Source: Bacillota bacterium (lineage in GTDB: Bacteria; Bacillota; Clostridia; Christensenellales; Aristaeellaceae). From it: a stretch of 53,476 nucleotides of DNA. The notes below the pieces were generated by a model that worked only from the letters and a program-made list of their open reading frames with translations, was not told where the DNA came from and made no database searches. Of this stretch, positions 26,512-35,968 are shown piece by piece. Where the stretch lies: NCBI GenBank assembly GCA_023411395.1, contig JAEYOV010000028.1:1-53476 (forward strand), in the 5' to 3' direction. The position numbers and the translations under genes are program-made. Each line of letters begins with the position of its first letter. Position 1 is the first letter of the stretch.

Positions 26512-27453
26512 TCAGGCGGTAAGCTGCTTTTCTTTTTTCCGGACCGCGCTGCCGCCCAATACGACCATGCCCCCGGCAACCAGCAGCCCGCCCGCTAGCT
26601 GCCGCCATCCCAGCCTCTCGCCCAGGATGAGCACCGATAGCAGCGCGGAAGTGAAGGGCATCATGCCGGAAAACGCGGCGGCAGTCAGCGCGCCGCACCT
26701 TGAAATACCCTCATACCAGCAGATGAAGGCCAGCGCCGTCACAAACAGCCCATACCACAAAAGCGCCAGCCATTCGGTGACGCCGATGGCGCCAAGCCTT
26801 TGCACGGGGTGCTCCAGCAAGGCCGGGATAAAGCAGAGCACAAGCGCCATGGCGGATACAATGGCCGTTTGAACAGGCGGCTCCGCCATGGGCCTGCCGC
26901 CGGACGCGCCTTTCAGGACAAACGCCCTGGAAAAAATGTTGAACAGCGACTCGCACGCGGCGGCACAGATCACCAGCATATTGCCTAAGAAATGGCTCAT
27001 GGAAAGCGCGCCTTCCGGCGCCAGCAACCCCTGGATCAGCAGTACGCCCGTCACGGTCATGATGATGCCTGCCACCTTCTTCCAGCCGGCCCGTTCCTTC
27101 AAAAAGATCATGGCCAGCACTGCCGTGATGGCCGGCGTGGCGCTGGTCAAAATGCCCGCCTCCCCGGAGCTGGTATAGGCCAACCCGCCAAGCAGGAACA
27201 TGCGGAACAAAAAAATACCGCACAGCGCCTGCACGGCCAGAAAAAGATACCCCTTCAGGGGCAGGCCGGCCAATGTGCGGACGATCTTTTTGAAATAGGC
27301 GGGCACCAAAAACAATAGCGCGATAGCAAGGCTCACGGCTGTGATCGTAAAAATACCAAGCAAACCTGCAACAAACCGGGCGGCAACCACGCTGGTACCC
27401 GCCAGCGTAAAGGCAAAGAACAGATACACCGGTCCCTTCATACCATGTGCCAC
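26512..27453 (-). CDS. EamA/DMT family transporter
   Basis: This 313-aa membrane protein has ten predicted helices in two repeated EamA halves (about 5-140 and 155-300), the layout of drug/metabolite exporters of the RhaT/YdcZ group. The start is a GTG with GGAGG eight bases before. It is divergent from a MocR regulator, with the intergenic region carrying repeated motifs, so it is very likely the regulator's target. MocR proteins bind pyridoxal phosphate and an amine, so the substrate may be an amino acid or vitamin B6 compound; this is an inference from pairing. Confidence 0.9.
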   Translation of the reverse strand: MAHGMKGPVYLFFAFTLAGTSVVAARFVAGLLGIFTITAVSLAIALLFLVPAYFKKIVRTLAGLPLKGYLFLAVQALCGIFLFRMFLLGGLAYTSSGEAGILTSATPAITAVLAMIFLKERAGWKKVAGIIMTVTGVLLIQGLLAPEGALSMSHFLGNMLVICAAACESLFNIFSRAFVLKGASGGRPMAEPPVQTAIVSAMALVLCFIPALLEHPVQRLGAIGVTEWLALLWYGLFVTALAFICWYEGISRCGALTAAAFSGMMPFTSALLSVLILGERLGWRQLAGGLLVAGGMVVLGGSAVRKKEKQLTA

Positions 27454-27494
27454 TTCGCGTCCCTCCCAGGAGGCTTTCTTTTGCAGTCAAGCCA

Positions 27495-27537
27495 TGGTAT
27501 GATTATAGTCATCAAACTGGTATGGTAAAGTGCCAGT
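27495..27537. promoter_or_regulatory. Candidate MocR operator
   Basis: TGGTATG occurs twice as a direct repeat 23 bp apart (27495-27501, 27518-27524). The second copy lies inside ACTGG-N12-CCAGT (27516-27537). Direct repeats about two helical turns apart are typical for MocR regulators. The site lies between the divergent EamA and MocR genes. Confidence 0.6.
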
Positions 27538-27572
27538 GGAATGCATTTTATTGCAGTCCAGTTGGAGGCAGT

Positions 27573-29036
27573 ATGCTTGGTATCGAACTGAACAGACAGG
27601 CGGAGCTACCCGTCAGGCGCCAATTGTACGAGGCGCTGAAGGGGCAAATCACCGGCGGGCGCCTGAAGGCGGGCGAGGCGCTTCCCTCCACGCGGGAGCT
27701 GGCGCAGGCTTTGAATCTATCCCGCAGCACCGTATGCGAAGCGTATCAGATGCTGCTTGCGGAGGGCTTCATCCTAAGCCGCCAAGGCGCGCCCACCGTG
27801 GTAGCCGGCAACCTCTGTTTGGAAAAGCTTCCGAATGTACGGCCCAGGGAAGACGCGCCGCCGCCCGCCTTTGCCGCCGACTTTCGCACCGGCAGCCCCG
27901 CCTTGACCCTCTTTCCCAAATTTCTGTGGCAGCAGATGCTGCGCCGCGCCCTGGAAGAAACGCCTCTTGACCGCTACGGATACACCGGGCCCCAGGGCTA
28001 TGATGAGCTGCGGGCGGAAATCGCGGATTGGCTCTTTCGGGGCCGCGGCCTTGCCGTGCACCCGGACGATGTTTTCATCACCGCGGGGGCAACCCACGCA
28101 TTGCACCTGGCCGCCGGTTTGCTGTATGAAAGCGGCCACGGCCTTCTGGCGGAGGACCCGTGCCATACGGGCATGCTTCGCACATTTTTAAGCATGGGCT
28201 GCCCGGTCACGCCTGTGCCTGTGGACGAACAAGGCATAAAAACAGACCTCCTGCCCAAGGATGGCAATGCCTTTGCCGTATACGTCACGCCTTCCCACCA
28301 GTTTCCGCTGGGTGGCATCCTGCCCGCCGCCCGCCGGGCCGCGCTCATCCGCTATGCGCGGGAGAAGGGCATCTATGTGATCGAGGACGACTATGACAGT
28401 GAATTCCGGTATGGCGGTGAACCGGTCGCCCCGCTGTATGATCTGGATCCCCAGCGGGTGATCTATGTGGGTACCTTCAGCAAGACGCTTTTCCCGGCGC
28501 TTCGGATCGGTTTTGTCCTGCTGCCCCGGGATCTTCAAAGGCGCTGGCGGATCCTGCGCACCCATACGGATGTGCAAAGCCCGCCCTTTGAGCAGGCGGC
28601 GCTGGCCATGCTTTTGCATACCCGCAAGCTGGACAGGCATATACAAAAAATGCGCAAAATCTACCGCCAGCGGCGGCAGGCGCTGCTGGAAGCGTTGAAA
28701 AGCGCCTTCGGGGGCGGGTGGCTTCCCTGGGGCGACGCGGCGGGGCTGCACCTGGCGGTCCAATTCCCGGGCATGCGTTTTGACGGCGCATTCCACAAAG
28801 CATGCCTGGAATATGGCATTTACGTCACGCCGGTGGAACGCCATTGCATTCAAAAAGGCAGCCATTTGGACAAGCTGCTGCTGGGCTACGGCCACCTGTC
28901 CCCGGAGGAGATCAGGCACGGCGTACCGCTGCTGGCCCAGGCGATGTGGGCAGGGGCGGCGGGATGGAAAAATAGGCGGGGAGAGGGCTTTTTGAAAATC
29001 CTTCTCCCCGCACCCCTCTTTGAAAAACCTCAATAG
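27573..29036 (+). CDS. MocR family regulator (GntR helix-turn-helix fused to aminotransferase domain)
   Basis: This 487-aa protein has an N-terminal GntR-type winged helix (about 10-75: LYEALKGQITGGRLKAGEAL, STRELAQALNLSRSTVCEAY) joined to a fold-type I aminotransferase domain. The PLP-binding lysine is in VGTFSKTLFPALRIGFV, and the cofactor-stacking region VIEDDYDSEFRY is intact. Such proteins use PLP plus an amine to sense metabolites and control nearby transport or B6 genes. The ATG at 27573 with GGAGG is chosen over an upstream in-frame ATG that would lie inside the operator. It is divergent from the EamA exporter. Confidence 0.93.
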   Translation: MLGIELNRQAELPVRRQLYEALKGQITGGRLKAGEALPSTRELAQALNLSRSTVCEAYQMLLAEGFILSRQGAPTVVAGNLCLEKLPNVRPREDAPPPAFAADFRTGSPALTLFPKFLWQQMLRRALEETPLDRYGYTGPQGYDELRAEIADWLFRGRGLAVHPDDVFITAGATHALHLAAGLLYESGHGLLAEDPCHTGMLRTFLSMGCPVTPVPVDEQGIKTDLLPKDGNAFAVYVTPSHQFPLGGILPAARRAALIRYAREKGIYVIEDDYDSEFRYGGEPVAPLYDLDPQRVIYVGTFSKTLFPALRIGFVLLPRDLQRRWRILRTHTDVQSPPFEQAALAMLLHTRKLDRHIQKMRKIYRQRRQALLEALKSAFGGGWLPWGDAAGLHLAVQFPGMRFDGAFHKACLEYGIYVTPVERHCIQKGSHLDKLLLGYGHLSPEEIRHGVPLLAQAMWAGAAGWKNRRGEGFLKILLPAPLFEKPQ

Positions 29037-29090
29037 AGTAAAATGATGCGCAGTCGAAATACCTGGCAAAAACTATTGATGATAACTTGG

Positions 29091-29861
29091 TTATGCTTTC
29101 TTCACCACATATAGAAATCTTGCGCTGAATCCTTGAAACTCCTCAAAACGCATATATTTATCAATCGACTCGACAAATGCATTGTCATACAACATTTCCG
29201 TCCCCTCAGCCTCAAACGCATGTCTCATGCCCGAGAGCACTTTCCTTTTGCGCTGCATGACCCCATAATGGCCTTCCGTGAAACTATATACGTCATAGGG
29301 GATTTGTTCCTCCTTCAAAGCTCTGGCCAACCCGGTGCCATCCGGTGTTAATTTTTCCAATGGATCATCCTTGGTAAAACGGAACTCACTGAAAAAGGCA
29401 GCGAAATACCCGCCAGGCCTGAGCCAGTGCAGGATTTCCCGTATGATCCCATTCATGTCATCAGCAAAATAAAGCGTATCGACGGAAAGCACAGCGTCAA
29501 AACTTTCCTCCCCATACTGCATTTCATTGATGCTTCCTGCGTGAAAAGTCAGCTTGTCTTCCTTCCCCGCCGTCCTTCGGCGGGCAGCCTCAATGGCAAC
29601 GGCGGATATATCAAAACCATCACCCGAAACGCCGCAGACATCGGCGATGTATTCCACCATTTTTCCGTTGCCACAGCCTATATCCAGCACCTTCTGCCCC
29701 GGCCGCAAATGGACCTTGTCCAGCATAAAACCGATTTGCCTTAGATCACTGAACCCCTGCTGGGAAAAATCATACCCGAATGCCTTAACGCAATACGCGG
29801 CATACGCCTTGCTTTTCTCCACCGCCTCATAAAATGCATCATACCATGAACTGCTGCACAT
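29091..29861 (-). CDS. Class I SAM-dependent methyltransferase
   Basis: This 256-aa cytosolic enzyme transfers a methyl group from S-adenosylmethionine. Motif I is VLDIGCGNGKM (about 59-69), the acidic ribose-binding residue is in GDGFDIS, and the family's post-motif sequences (FDAVLSVDTLYFADD, LRPGGYFAAFF) are present. The start at 29861 has GGAGG four bases before; an ATG 15 codons earlier lacks one. It resembles generic small-molecule methyltransferases of the UbiE/Coq5-like fold, and the substrate is not identifiable. It is a single-gene unit divergent from the receiver gene at 30047. Confidence 0.85.
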   Translation of the reverse strand: MCSSSWYDAFYEAVEKSKAYAAYCVKAFGYDFSQQGFSDLRQIGFMLDKVHLRPGQKVLDIGCGNGKMVEYIADVCGVSGDGFDISAVAIEAARRRTAGKEDKLTFHAGSINEMQYGEESFDAVLSVDTLYFADDMNGIIREILHWLRPGGYFAAFFSEFRFTKDDPLEKLTPDGTGLARALKEEQIPYDVYSFTEGHYGVMQRKRKVLSGMRHAFEAEGTEMLYDNAFVESIDKYMRFEEFQGFSARFLYVVKKA

Positions 29862-30046
29862 AAAACCTCCGGCAAATTTCAGCATATTCGACACCGGCAG
29901 TGTCAATATGATTATACCATACGATAAGAGAGGACATAGCTTAAATGTATTTTTTCATCCGCTTTTATCTATTGCCTTATCTGGAACAAAAATGGTATGA
30001 TGCCTTTAGTTATCGTTATTATATACGAAAGCAAGTGAGTATTATC

Positions 30047-30460
30047 ATGACTGACCTGATCAAAGTGCTGGTAGTCGACGACAACAAGGATCTTACCGCC
30101 ATTATCAACCGTTTATTTGCGCAATATGCCGACATTGTTCCGGCAGGGGTTGCTGGTAATGGACACGAAGCCCTTGCCATGATCCGGCAGACGAAAATCG
30201 ATGTTGTACTGCTGGATATTATCATGCCCGACATGGACGGCTTGCAGGTGCTTGCTTCCCTCCAGCAGATGGAGGGCGAAAAGCCTGCCGTCATTGTTTT
30301 ATCGGCCATGGGCAGCAACAGGATGATCAAGCGTGCCCTGGAGATGGGCGCCGATTATTTTCTGATAAAACCCGTGGACGCCTCAACCATGATCGAGAAT
30401 ATCCGCGCGGCCCACAGGGCACGCCGGGATCATGGGTTAACCAAAGTCGATATCGGATAG
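30047..30460 (+). CDS. Stand-alone Spo0A-like response regulator receiver domain
   Basis: This 137-aa protein consists only of a phosphoacceptor domain: the acidic pair in VLVVDDNKD, the aspartate in VVLLDIIMPDMDG, the Ser/Thr in VIVLSAMGS and the lysine in YFLIKPVD. The sequence is most like the receiver of Spo0A (VxVDDNKDLTxxIN, LDIIMPxMDG, MGADYFLIKP), yet the Spo0A DNA-binding domain is absent and the chain stops cleanly. The start has AAGTGAG seven bases upstream; an earlier in-frame ATG gives a hydrophobic tail without a ribosome site. The last 24 bases overlap the convergent kinase gene. It probably acts as a phosphate shuttle or signalling partner, like Spo0F. Confidence 0.88.
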   Translation: MTDLIKVLVVDDNKDLTAIINRLFAQYADIVPAGVAGNGHEALAMIRQTKIDVVLLDIIMPDMDGLQVLASLQQMEGEKPAVIVLSAMGSNRMIKRALEMGADYFLIKPVDASTMIENIRAAHRARRDHGLTKVDIG

Positions 30461-33400
30461 CTCCATCTGGATGCGGCTGTCCAGACCCATGCCGCTGAAG
30501 TCGGCAGCATACCCGGCATCCGATAAATGGAGCACGGGCAGCGTCACGGTAAACGCGCTCCCCATGCCAAGCTCGCTTTGAAACGCGATGCTCCCTTGAA
30601 GCAGCTCCGCCAAAGCCTTGCTGATGGAAAGGCCTATGCCGCAGCCCTCGCTTGTGCGGGCCAGAGAAGTGTTCACCTGCCGGAAGCGGTCGAAGATGAC
30701 GCTCTTTTTTTCCTCGGGGATTCCCTCGCCATTATCGGTCACCGTGATGGTCACCTTGTCTTCAAATGCCCGAAAATCCACGCTTATGGCGCCGCCCGCC
30801 AAAGTATGCTTCATGGCGTTGGATAAAAGGTTCATCAGAATCCTTTCCAGCATCAGGCTGTCCGCAGACATGCGCAGTTGCTTCACAGTGCTGGAAAAAG
30901 ACAGCGTCAGCCCCTTTTGCCTGGCATAGACGCCTGTGGAGGCCACAACGCTTTCCAGCAGGGCCACCACATCCACATGCTCCCACTGCGGCTCCATGAA
31001 GCCGGCGTCCAGCTTTGTAATATCCAACAGGTTGGCCACCAGCCGTCTTAGCCGGTAGGCGTTTACCCGCAGCATTTTCACAAAGCGGGCAAAGTCTTCG
31101 CTTTGGCTGTCCATATTCCCGCTTAGCTGTCCCAGCAAGTCGGCAAGAAGCACGATGATGGACAGCGGCGTTTTGAACTCGTGGGAGATATTGATGAAAA
31201 AATCGGTGATCAGCCTGTTTTTTTCTTCCAGTTCCCGGGTTTTTCGCTTGAGCTCCATTTCCATGGCCTTGCGGTCCGTAATATCCTGCGCGATACCGAT
31301 AATGCCAAGCACGTTCCCCTTTTCGTCAAACCATGGCGTCTTTGCGGTCAGATACGTGCGCTCTCCTTCGGATGCCGGAATAATCTCCTCTATGGATTGA
31401 TGGGCAAGGGATGTAAGCACCTGCCTGTCGTTCTGTACCAATTGCATGGCTTTTTCATGGTCGCCATAAATTTCCGTGTCCGTTTTGCCAATGATCTGGC
31501 TGATGGGCATGCCCATGACCAGGCTCAGCGCCCTGTTCCCCATGAGAATTCTGCTTCCGGTATCCTTGAGGAAAACAGGATCGTCCGTGCCCTCCAGGAT
31601 TGCCTGAAGCAGCGATTCATTATGCCGCAAGGCTTCTTCCGCCAGCTTTTGATCCGTAATATCGATGGTGATGCTCCCCACGAAAGTCTGCCCGGATTTG
31701 CTTGCAAACGGGAACCAGATGCTCTCAAAGCAGCACTTTATCCCGCCGGCCTTGCCAATCCAGAGCGTGTCATGAATCGCCTTGCCTGTTTTCTTAACAG
31801 CCTCATGGTTTTCCATGACTTTACGCGCAATGTCCTCCGGCAAAAGATCGGTGTTCGTTCTGCCGATGGCGTCGCCGAGCAGTCTTCCGCTCTCCGTCTC
31901 CCATTTTCTGTTGGCAAATACAAAGCAGCCTTCTTCATCCTGAATCTGGGCGATAAACGGGCCGGCATTCATGAAAGCGCCAAACCGCTCTTCACTGTCC
32001 TGCAATTTTTCCTCGGAACGCTTGTTTTGCAGCGCCTCAAAAATCGTCGGCGTCAATTCCGTCAGAACATACTTGTCTTCCTCCGTGTAGCCGCCGTTCC
32101 GGTTACCCACCCCCAGCATGCCTTCCGTTTTGCCATTGCGCCTTATCGGCACGCCCAGGAATGTGATGGCCGGTACATCGCCATGTGTCAAGGCACCCTC
32201 CGGCGGCCCCATCTGAAGCTTTGTAAGCAGCGGTTCGCCCCTATCAAGAATGATCCGGAACACTTCCTGCAGTTGCCTTGGTATATGCTGCATCGCACCG
32301 TTAGGCTCATGCATAAAACTGCCGTGCCCATCCCGGTGATGATTCGCGGCAAGCATATGCATCAGGCCCTTCCCGTCCACCTCGGCGATAAAGCCGCAGC
32401 AACTGCCGCTGGCCGCCTGCGCCACCTGAAGGCAGGCCTGTGCCAAACCATCCACCGTATCGCAATTGATGGCGTATTCATATATTTTGTTGATCGCCCT
32501 CAAGGCTTCGTTTTGACGCCTGATTTTTTCCTCCGCCTGCTTTCGCTCCGTTATATCTTTTATGACGTAGGTGCAGACATGCCCGGAAGAAATGGTCCGG
32601 TAGGACGCGGAGATTTCAACGGGGAAGCGCCTCCCTTCCCGGTCGCTCGCTTCCATCTCCACCGGATTTTGAAGCCCTCCCCTTCCCAGATCAATGGCAA
32701 AAAGAAAATCCTGGCGGACACGGCTTTTGTATGGCTCCGGCAGCAGGGAAAGAAATGACGCGTGGAGTATTTCATTTTTCCCAAACCGGAACATCGGCGC
32801 CGCGCCGGTGTTGGCAAAAAAGATATGGAAGTCCTCATCTACCGCAATCACCGCGCCGGCTGAAAGCTCCGCCAGGTTTTTGTAATTGTCCTGATCGGCG
32901 GCAAAAAACTCAGCCATGATCTCCGCCAGGGGATCCCCCTGCCTTTTTGCCTTTAAAATTACGCTGACCATGGAAAAAAGCGCAAATACAACGCCTGTAT
33001 ATTGGGCGGCCCTTCCCGCCCAGCCAAGCAGCGTTCCTGTTCCCCTTGCCAGCCAAACACCAAACAGACCGGCGGATATCATCAGGAGGGACATGGAATA
33101 CCAGCGAATATAGACCGGCTTCCCTCTTTTGCCTTGCCTGCTCATTTCAATGAAAGCGCCAAAATAAAAGGCCACCGACAGCCAGAGTACAATGTCCCGG
33201 ATCCTTGTGGACCCGTTTTCGTCTATGAAGGGCGGCAGCCATCCAAAAAGCGAGACCATCCATACGGCGATTACAAACAGGCATGTACCAAGAAAGGCCA
33301 TGACCAGTTTCATCTTCCTGACATTGGCCTTTTCCGGCTTCGGGGCGCGTTCCTTTATGGAGGCGGCCAAATGGAAAACCGCCCCGTACAATGCGCAGGA

Positions 33401-33709
33401 ATTATATACCGTAACCGGAACGTTTTCCGGTACGGGGTAAACCCACAAAAGGCCCCCCGTAACGGAGCCCAGCCCGATGGCAAGCATGCCGCAGCTCATC
33501 AGGAGGATGCCGGCGTTATACTTTTGCACATAGGTGTAACCGGCAACCGCCGCGACGGTCAAAGGAACGGCGCCTATAAACAGCGTATTGAGTAGCACAA
33601 GAAGCGTTTCGTTTTCAAGGCGGGCATCCATATCCAGAACGGCAAGAACGAGTATGACAAGCAAATGAATCGTAGCATACACTTTTCCGCTGCATTGGAA
33701 TTTATTCAC
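30437..33709 (-). CDS. Large membrane PAS/GAF sensor histidine kinase
   Basis: This 1090-aa sensor kinase begins with a seven-helix membrane sensor (about 10-255, MASE-like), followed by PAS (about 275-390), GAF (about 400-555), PAS (about 570-685) and PAS (about 690-810). A HisKA domain with phosphoacceptor histidine in ISHEFKTPLS and an ATPase domain (NLLSNAMKH, VTDNGEGIP, GCGIGLSISKAL) complete it. No receiver domain is fused, so it must act on a separate partner. The start is a GTG with GGAGG. Its 3' end overlaps the Spo0A-like receiver gene tail to tail by 24 bases. It has its own promoter at 33757-33786. Confidence 0.93.
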   Translation of the reverse strand: MNKFQCSGKVYATIHLLVILVLAVLDMDARLENETLLVLLNTLFIGAVPLTVAAVAGYTYVQKYNAGILLMSCGMLAIGLGSVTGGLLWVYPVPENVPVTVYNSCALYGAVFHLAASIKERAPKPEKANVRKMKLVMAFLGTCLFVIAVWMVSLFGWLPPFIDENGSTRIRDIVLWLSVAFYFGAFIEMSRQGKRGKPVYIRWYSMSLLMISAGLFGVWLARGTGTLLGWAGRAAQYTGVVFALFSMVSVILKAKRQGDPLAEIMAEFFAADQDNYKNLAELSAGAVIAVDEDFHIFFANTGAAPMFRFGKNEILHASFLSLLPEPYKSRVRQDFLFAIDLGRGGLQNPVEMEASDREGRRFPVEISASYRTISSGHVCTYVIKDITERKQAEEKIRRQNEALRAINKIYEYAINCDTVDGLAQACLQVAQAASGSCCGFIAEVDGKGLMHMLAANHHRDGHGSFMHEPNGAMQHIPRQLQEVFRIILDRGEPLLTKLQMGPPEGALTHGDVPAITFLGVPIRRNGKTEGMLGVGNRNGGYTEEDKYVLTELTPTIFEALQNKRSEEKLQDSEERFGAFMNAGPFIAQIQDEEGCFVFANRKWETESGRLLGDAIGRTNTDLLPEDIARKVMENHEAVKKTGKAIHDTLWIGKAGGIKCCFESIWFPFASKSGQTFVGSITIDITDQKLAEEALRHNESLLQAILEGTDDPVFLKDTGSRILMGNRALSLVMGMPISQIIGKTDTEIYGDHEKAMQLVQNDRQVLTSLAHQSIEEIIPASEGERTYLTAKTPWFDEKGNVLGIIGIAQDITDRKAMEMELKRKTRELEEKNRLITDFFINISHEFKTPLSIIVLLADLLGQLSGNMDSQSEDFARFVKMLRVNAYRLRRLVANLLDITKLDAGFMEPQWEHVDVVALLESVVASTGVYARQKGLTLSFSSTVKQLRMSADSLMLERILMNLLSNAMKHTLAGGAISVDFRAFEDKVTITVTDNGEGIPEEKKSVIFDRFRQVNTSLARTSEGCGIGLSISKALAELLQGSIAFQSELGMGSAFTVTLPVLHLSDAGYAADFSGMGLDSRIQMELSDIDFG

Positions 33710-33756
33710 CGGAAGCCTCCAGCCATTAAATCAACGGATGTGTCAGAATTTATCTC

Positions 33757-33786
33757 ATTATACTGAATAGGATGAATCCTTGTCAA
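33757..33786 (-). promoter_or_regulatory. Promoter of the large PAS/GAF kinase
   Basis: On the minus strand, TTGACA (33786-33781) and TATAAT (33762-33757) are perfect consensus boxes with an 18-base spacer, so the kinase can be transcribed separately from the two-component operon upstream. Confidence 0.8.
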
Positions 33787-33828
33787 CATTTCCAACTCAA
33801 AGACATGAGCATAGAGGAATTCCGGTGT

Positions 33829-35262
33829 TCACTCCCACGAGAATGTAAACGTTGTCCCTTTCCCCGGCCCGCTTTCCACGGATATCCGCATGGCGTGGCG
33901 GTTGGCGATTTGTTTGGCAATCGCAAGGCCCAGGCCGGAACCCTGACGGTTTTCCTCCGTCCTTGCCTTGCGGAAGCGGTCGAAAATATAAGGCAGTTCA
34001 TCGGGATCAATGCCGGGGCCTTCGTCCCGGATCACTGCCCCATGGGTTTGAAGCAACACATGCACCGCGCTGGCGGAAGGCGAAAATTTTACGGCGTTGT
34101 CCAGCACGATCAGGAACATCTGCTTCAGCCGTCCGTAATCACCCGTATAGGTCACAGGCTCTGGCGGCAGTTCCTTCAGAAGGCTAATTCCCTTTTCCCG
34201 TGCCATCTGTCCGGCGCTGCGCAGCGCGTCCTCCAGCACCTCATTCATGCTGAGCGCCGTGTGTTCCATGGGGAAGTCGGCACTTTGCAGGCGGCTCAGG
34301 TCCATCAGGTCATTCACCAGGCGGTGCAGGCCCTGTGTTTCCTTCAGCATTTGAAGATGATAGCTTTCCACCTGGCCGGGCTCGCTCACCACACCGTCAT
34401 TGAGCGCCTCCAGGGACCCCCGCAGCACGGCGACAGGCGTGCGCAGCTCATGGGAGACGTTGGCCAGAAAATCCCTTCGCAATTGCTCCTGCTGGTCCCT
34501 TTCCTTCTTCGCTTCGCGAAGCTTGCCGCTCAATATATCGATGGCCTGGGCCAGCTTGCCGATCTCGTCCCTTTGCGTGACACCCGTACTGGCGTTGTAA
34601 TCCCCCTGCGCCAGATGCAAGGCTGTCTTTTTCATGCGGTTCAGCGGCTTGGCAAACGCCATGGACAGCAAAAGCGCCGGCACCACCGACAAAAGCAGCG
34701 CGGCTCCCGCGCTGTACAGCAGGATATTCATTCCTTGTGCCGAAGCTTCCCGCATTCCCGACACGGCGTCGTGCATGAGCAGCGCGCCCACCACCCGCTC
34801 CCCCGTGTAGATGGGTGCGCCGACGGTCAGGGTAGGCGTCCCCAGCAAGCTTGAAAACCCCTCGCTGAAGGGGATTTCTCCATCAAACACCGCTTTCACC
34901 AGCGTTTCCGCATCCTCCGGCAGGTCGCTGTAAGCGGGCGGACGCGATTGCCGGGGCCGTGCGGTCAAAAGCTGCAGGTCTTCATCCACGATCCATACGT
35001 CCGTCATGGCAATGTCGCCCAGCATGCGCAGATACATGCCGTACCTGCCCTGTCCGCCCATCATGTTCCCCAAAGCCGGGCTCTCAAGATACGTGGTCAG
35101 CGTTCTGGCCATGTTCACGGCCCGCTGCCTCAGTCCTTCCCTTTGAACAGCAAGCGTATGGCGGGTGAACAGCGTTTGGAACAGCGCGCCGATGAGCAGC
35201 GCGAATGTAAGTAGCGCCGCCGCAAAGTAAGCCATGAGCTTGAGCGCAATCCTATTTTTCAT
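33829..35262 (-). CDS. Two-component sensor histidine kinase with CACHE-like extracellular domain
   Basis: This 477-aa membrane kinase has TM1 (about 9-30), an extracellular domain (about 31-165) that reads like a single CACHE fold (DVWIVDEDLQLL, GAPIYTGERVVGALLMHD), TM2 (about 172-195), HAMP (about 195-250), the phosphoacceptor histidine in NVSHELRTPVAV, and ATPase motifs NAVKFSPSA, IRDEGPGID, GSGLGLAIAK. It lies directly after its response regulator, overlapping by 11 bases. GAGGTGA lies six bases before its start, inside the regulator gene. The extracellular part has a methionine-rich stretch (MMGGQGRYGMYLRM) that could contact a metal; this is only a suggestion. Confidence 0.94.
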   Translation of the reverse strand: MKNRIALKLMAYFAAALLTFALLIGALFQTLFTRHTLAVQREGLRQRAVNMARTLTTYLESPALGNMMGGQGRYGMYLRMLGDIAMTDVWIVDEDLQLLTARPRQSRPPAYSDLPEDAETLVKAVFDGEIPFSEGFSSLLGTPTLTVGAPIYTGERVVGALLMHDAVSGMREASAQGMNILLYSAGAALLLSVVPALLLSMAFAKPLNRMKKTALHLAQGDYNASTGVTQRDEIGKLAQAIDILSGKLREAKKERDQQEQLRRDFLANVSHELRTPVAVLRGSLEALNDGVVSEPGQVESYHLQMLKETQGLHRLVNDLMDLSRLQSADFPMEHTALSMNEVLEDALRSAGQMAREKGISLLKELPPEPVTYTGDYGRLKQMFLIVLDNAVKFSPSASAVHVLLQTHGAVIRDEGPGIDPDELPYIFDRFRKARTEENRQGSGLGLAIAKQIANRHAMRISVESGPGKGTTFTFSWE

Positions 35263-35947
35263 AAGCCGTCACCTCGAACTTGTACCCTACGCCCCAGATG
35301 GTGCGTATCTCCCAGCCTTTGGGCTGAAATGCCTCCAGCTTGGCCCGGAGGCGTTTGATATGGGAATCCACCGTGCGGCTGTCGCCGAAATAATCGTAGC
35401 CCCACAAGCTTTCCAGCAGGTTGTCCCGGGAAAAAACCTTGCCCTTGTGGGTTGCCAGCGTCCACAATATCTCCAGCTCCTTTTTCGTGAGCGGCACCGC
35501 CTGTCCCTCCACCTGCGCGGTGTAATCCTCCAGCCGGATTTGAAGGTTTCCCACGGAAAGCGCTTGCTTGGGCGCTTCCTGCCCCTTGTCCATCCTGCGC
35601 AGCACGGCGCGGATGCGGGCCATCACCTCTCCCGGCGAAAACGGTTTGACAACATAATCGTCCGCACCGATATCCAGGCCCATGATCTTCTCAAAATCCT
35701 CGCCCCTGGCCGTCACCATGATGACGGGCACGGTGGAGGTTTTGCGTATTTCGCGGCAGACCGCGAATCCGTCCAGCTTCGGCATCATCACGTCCAGCAG
35801 CACTACATCCGGCTTGACGCTGTAAAACAAATCCAGCGCCTCCCGGCCATCCGCCGCGGTATGGGGGGTATGGCCTTCCTTTTTTACGTATTCCTCCAAT
35901 ATGGAAGCGATTTGCCGGTGATCGTCCGCAATCAGAATATTCGCCAT
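35252..35947 (-). CDS. OmpR family response regulator
   Basis: This 231-aa regulator has an N-terminal receiver (acidic pair in LIADDH, phosphoacceptor in VVLLDVMMPKLDG, lysine in VVKPF) and a C-terminal winged helix (KELEILWTLATHKGKVFSR, SRTVDSHIKRLRAKL). The start at 35947 has GGAGG six bases before. The open frame continues upstream, but only as non-coding sequence antisense to the ferritin-like gene. It partners with the kinase that overlaps its 3' end. It is transcribed divergently from the secreted ferritin-like protein, and both promoters carry the same 12-bp motif, so it likely controls both units. Confidence 0.95.
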   Translation of the reverse strand: MANILIADDHRQIASILEEYVKKEGHTPHTAADGREALDLFYSVKPDVVLLDVMMPKLDGFAVCREIRKTSTVPVIMVTARGEDFEKIMGLDIGADDYVVKPFSPGEVMARIRAVLRRMDKGQEAPKQALSVGNLQIRLEDYTAQVEGQAVPLTKKELEILWTLATHKGKVFSRDNLLESLWGYDYFGDSRTVDSHIKRLRAKLEAFQPKGWEIRTIWGVGYKFEVTAYEK

Positions 35948-35968
35948 ATGCCCCCTCCTTTTGCTTTC

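Noticed and set aside
31181..32758. Long open frame (525 codons) on the plus strand
   Set aside because: It lies antisense to the intact PAS/GAF histidine kinase, which has clear domains; the plus frame shows no motif and is a codon-use shadow.
33772..34854. Open frame of 360 codons on the plus strand
   Set aside because: Antisense to the CACHE-like sensor kinase with all kinase motifs in place; no ribosome site or family match.
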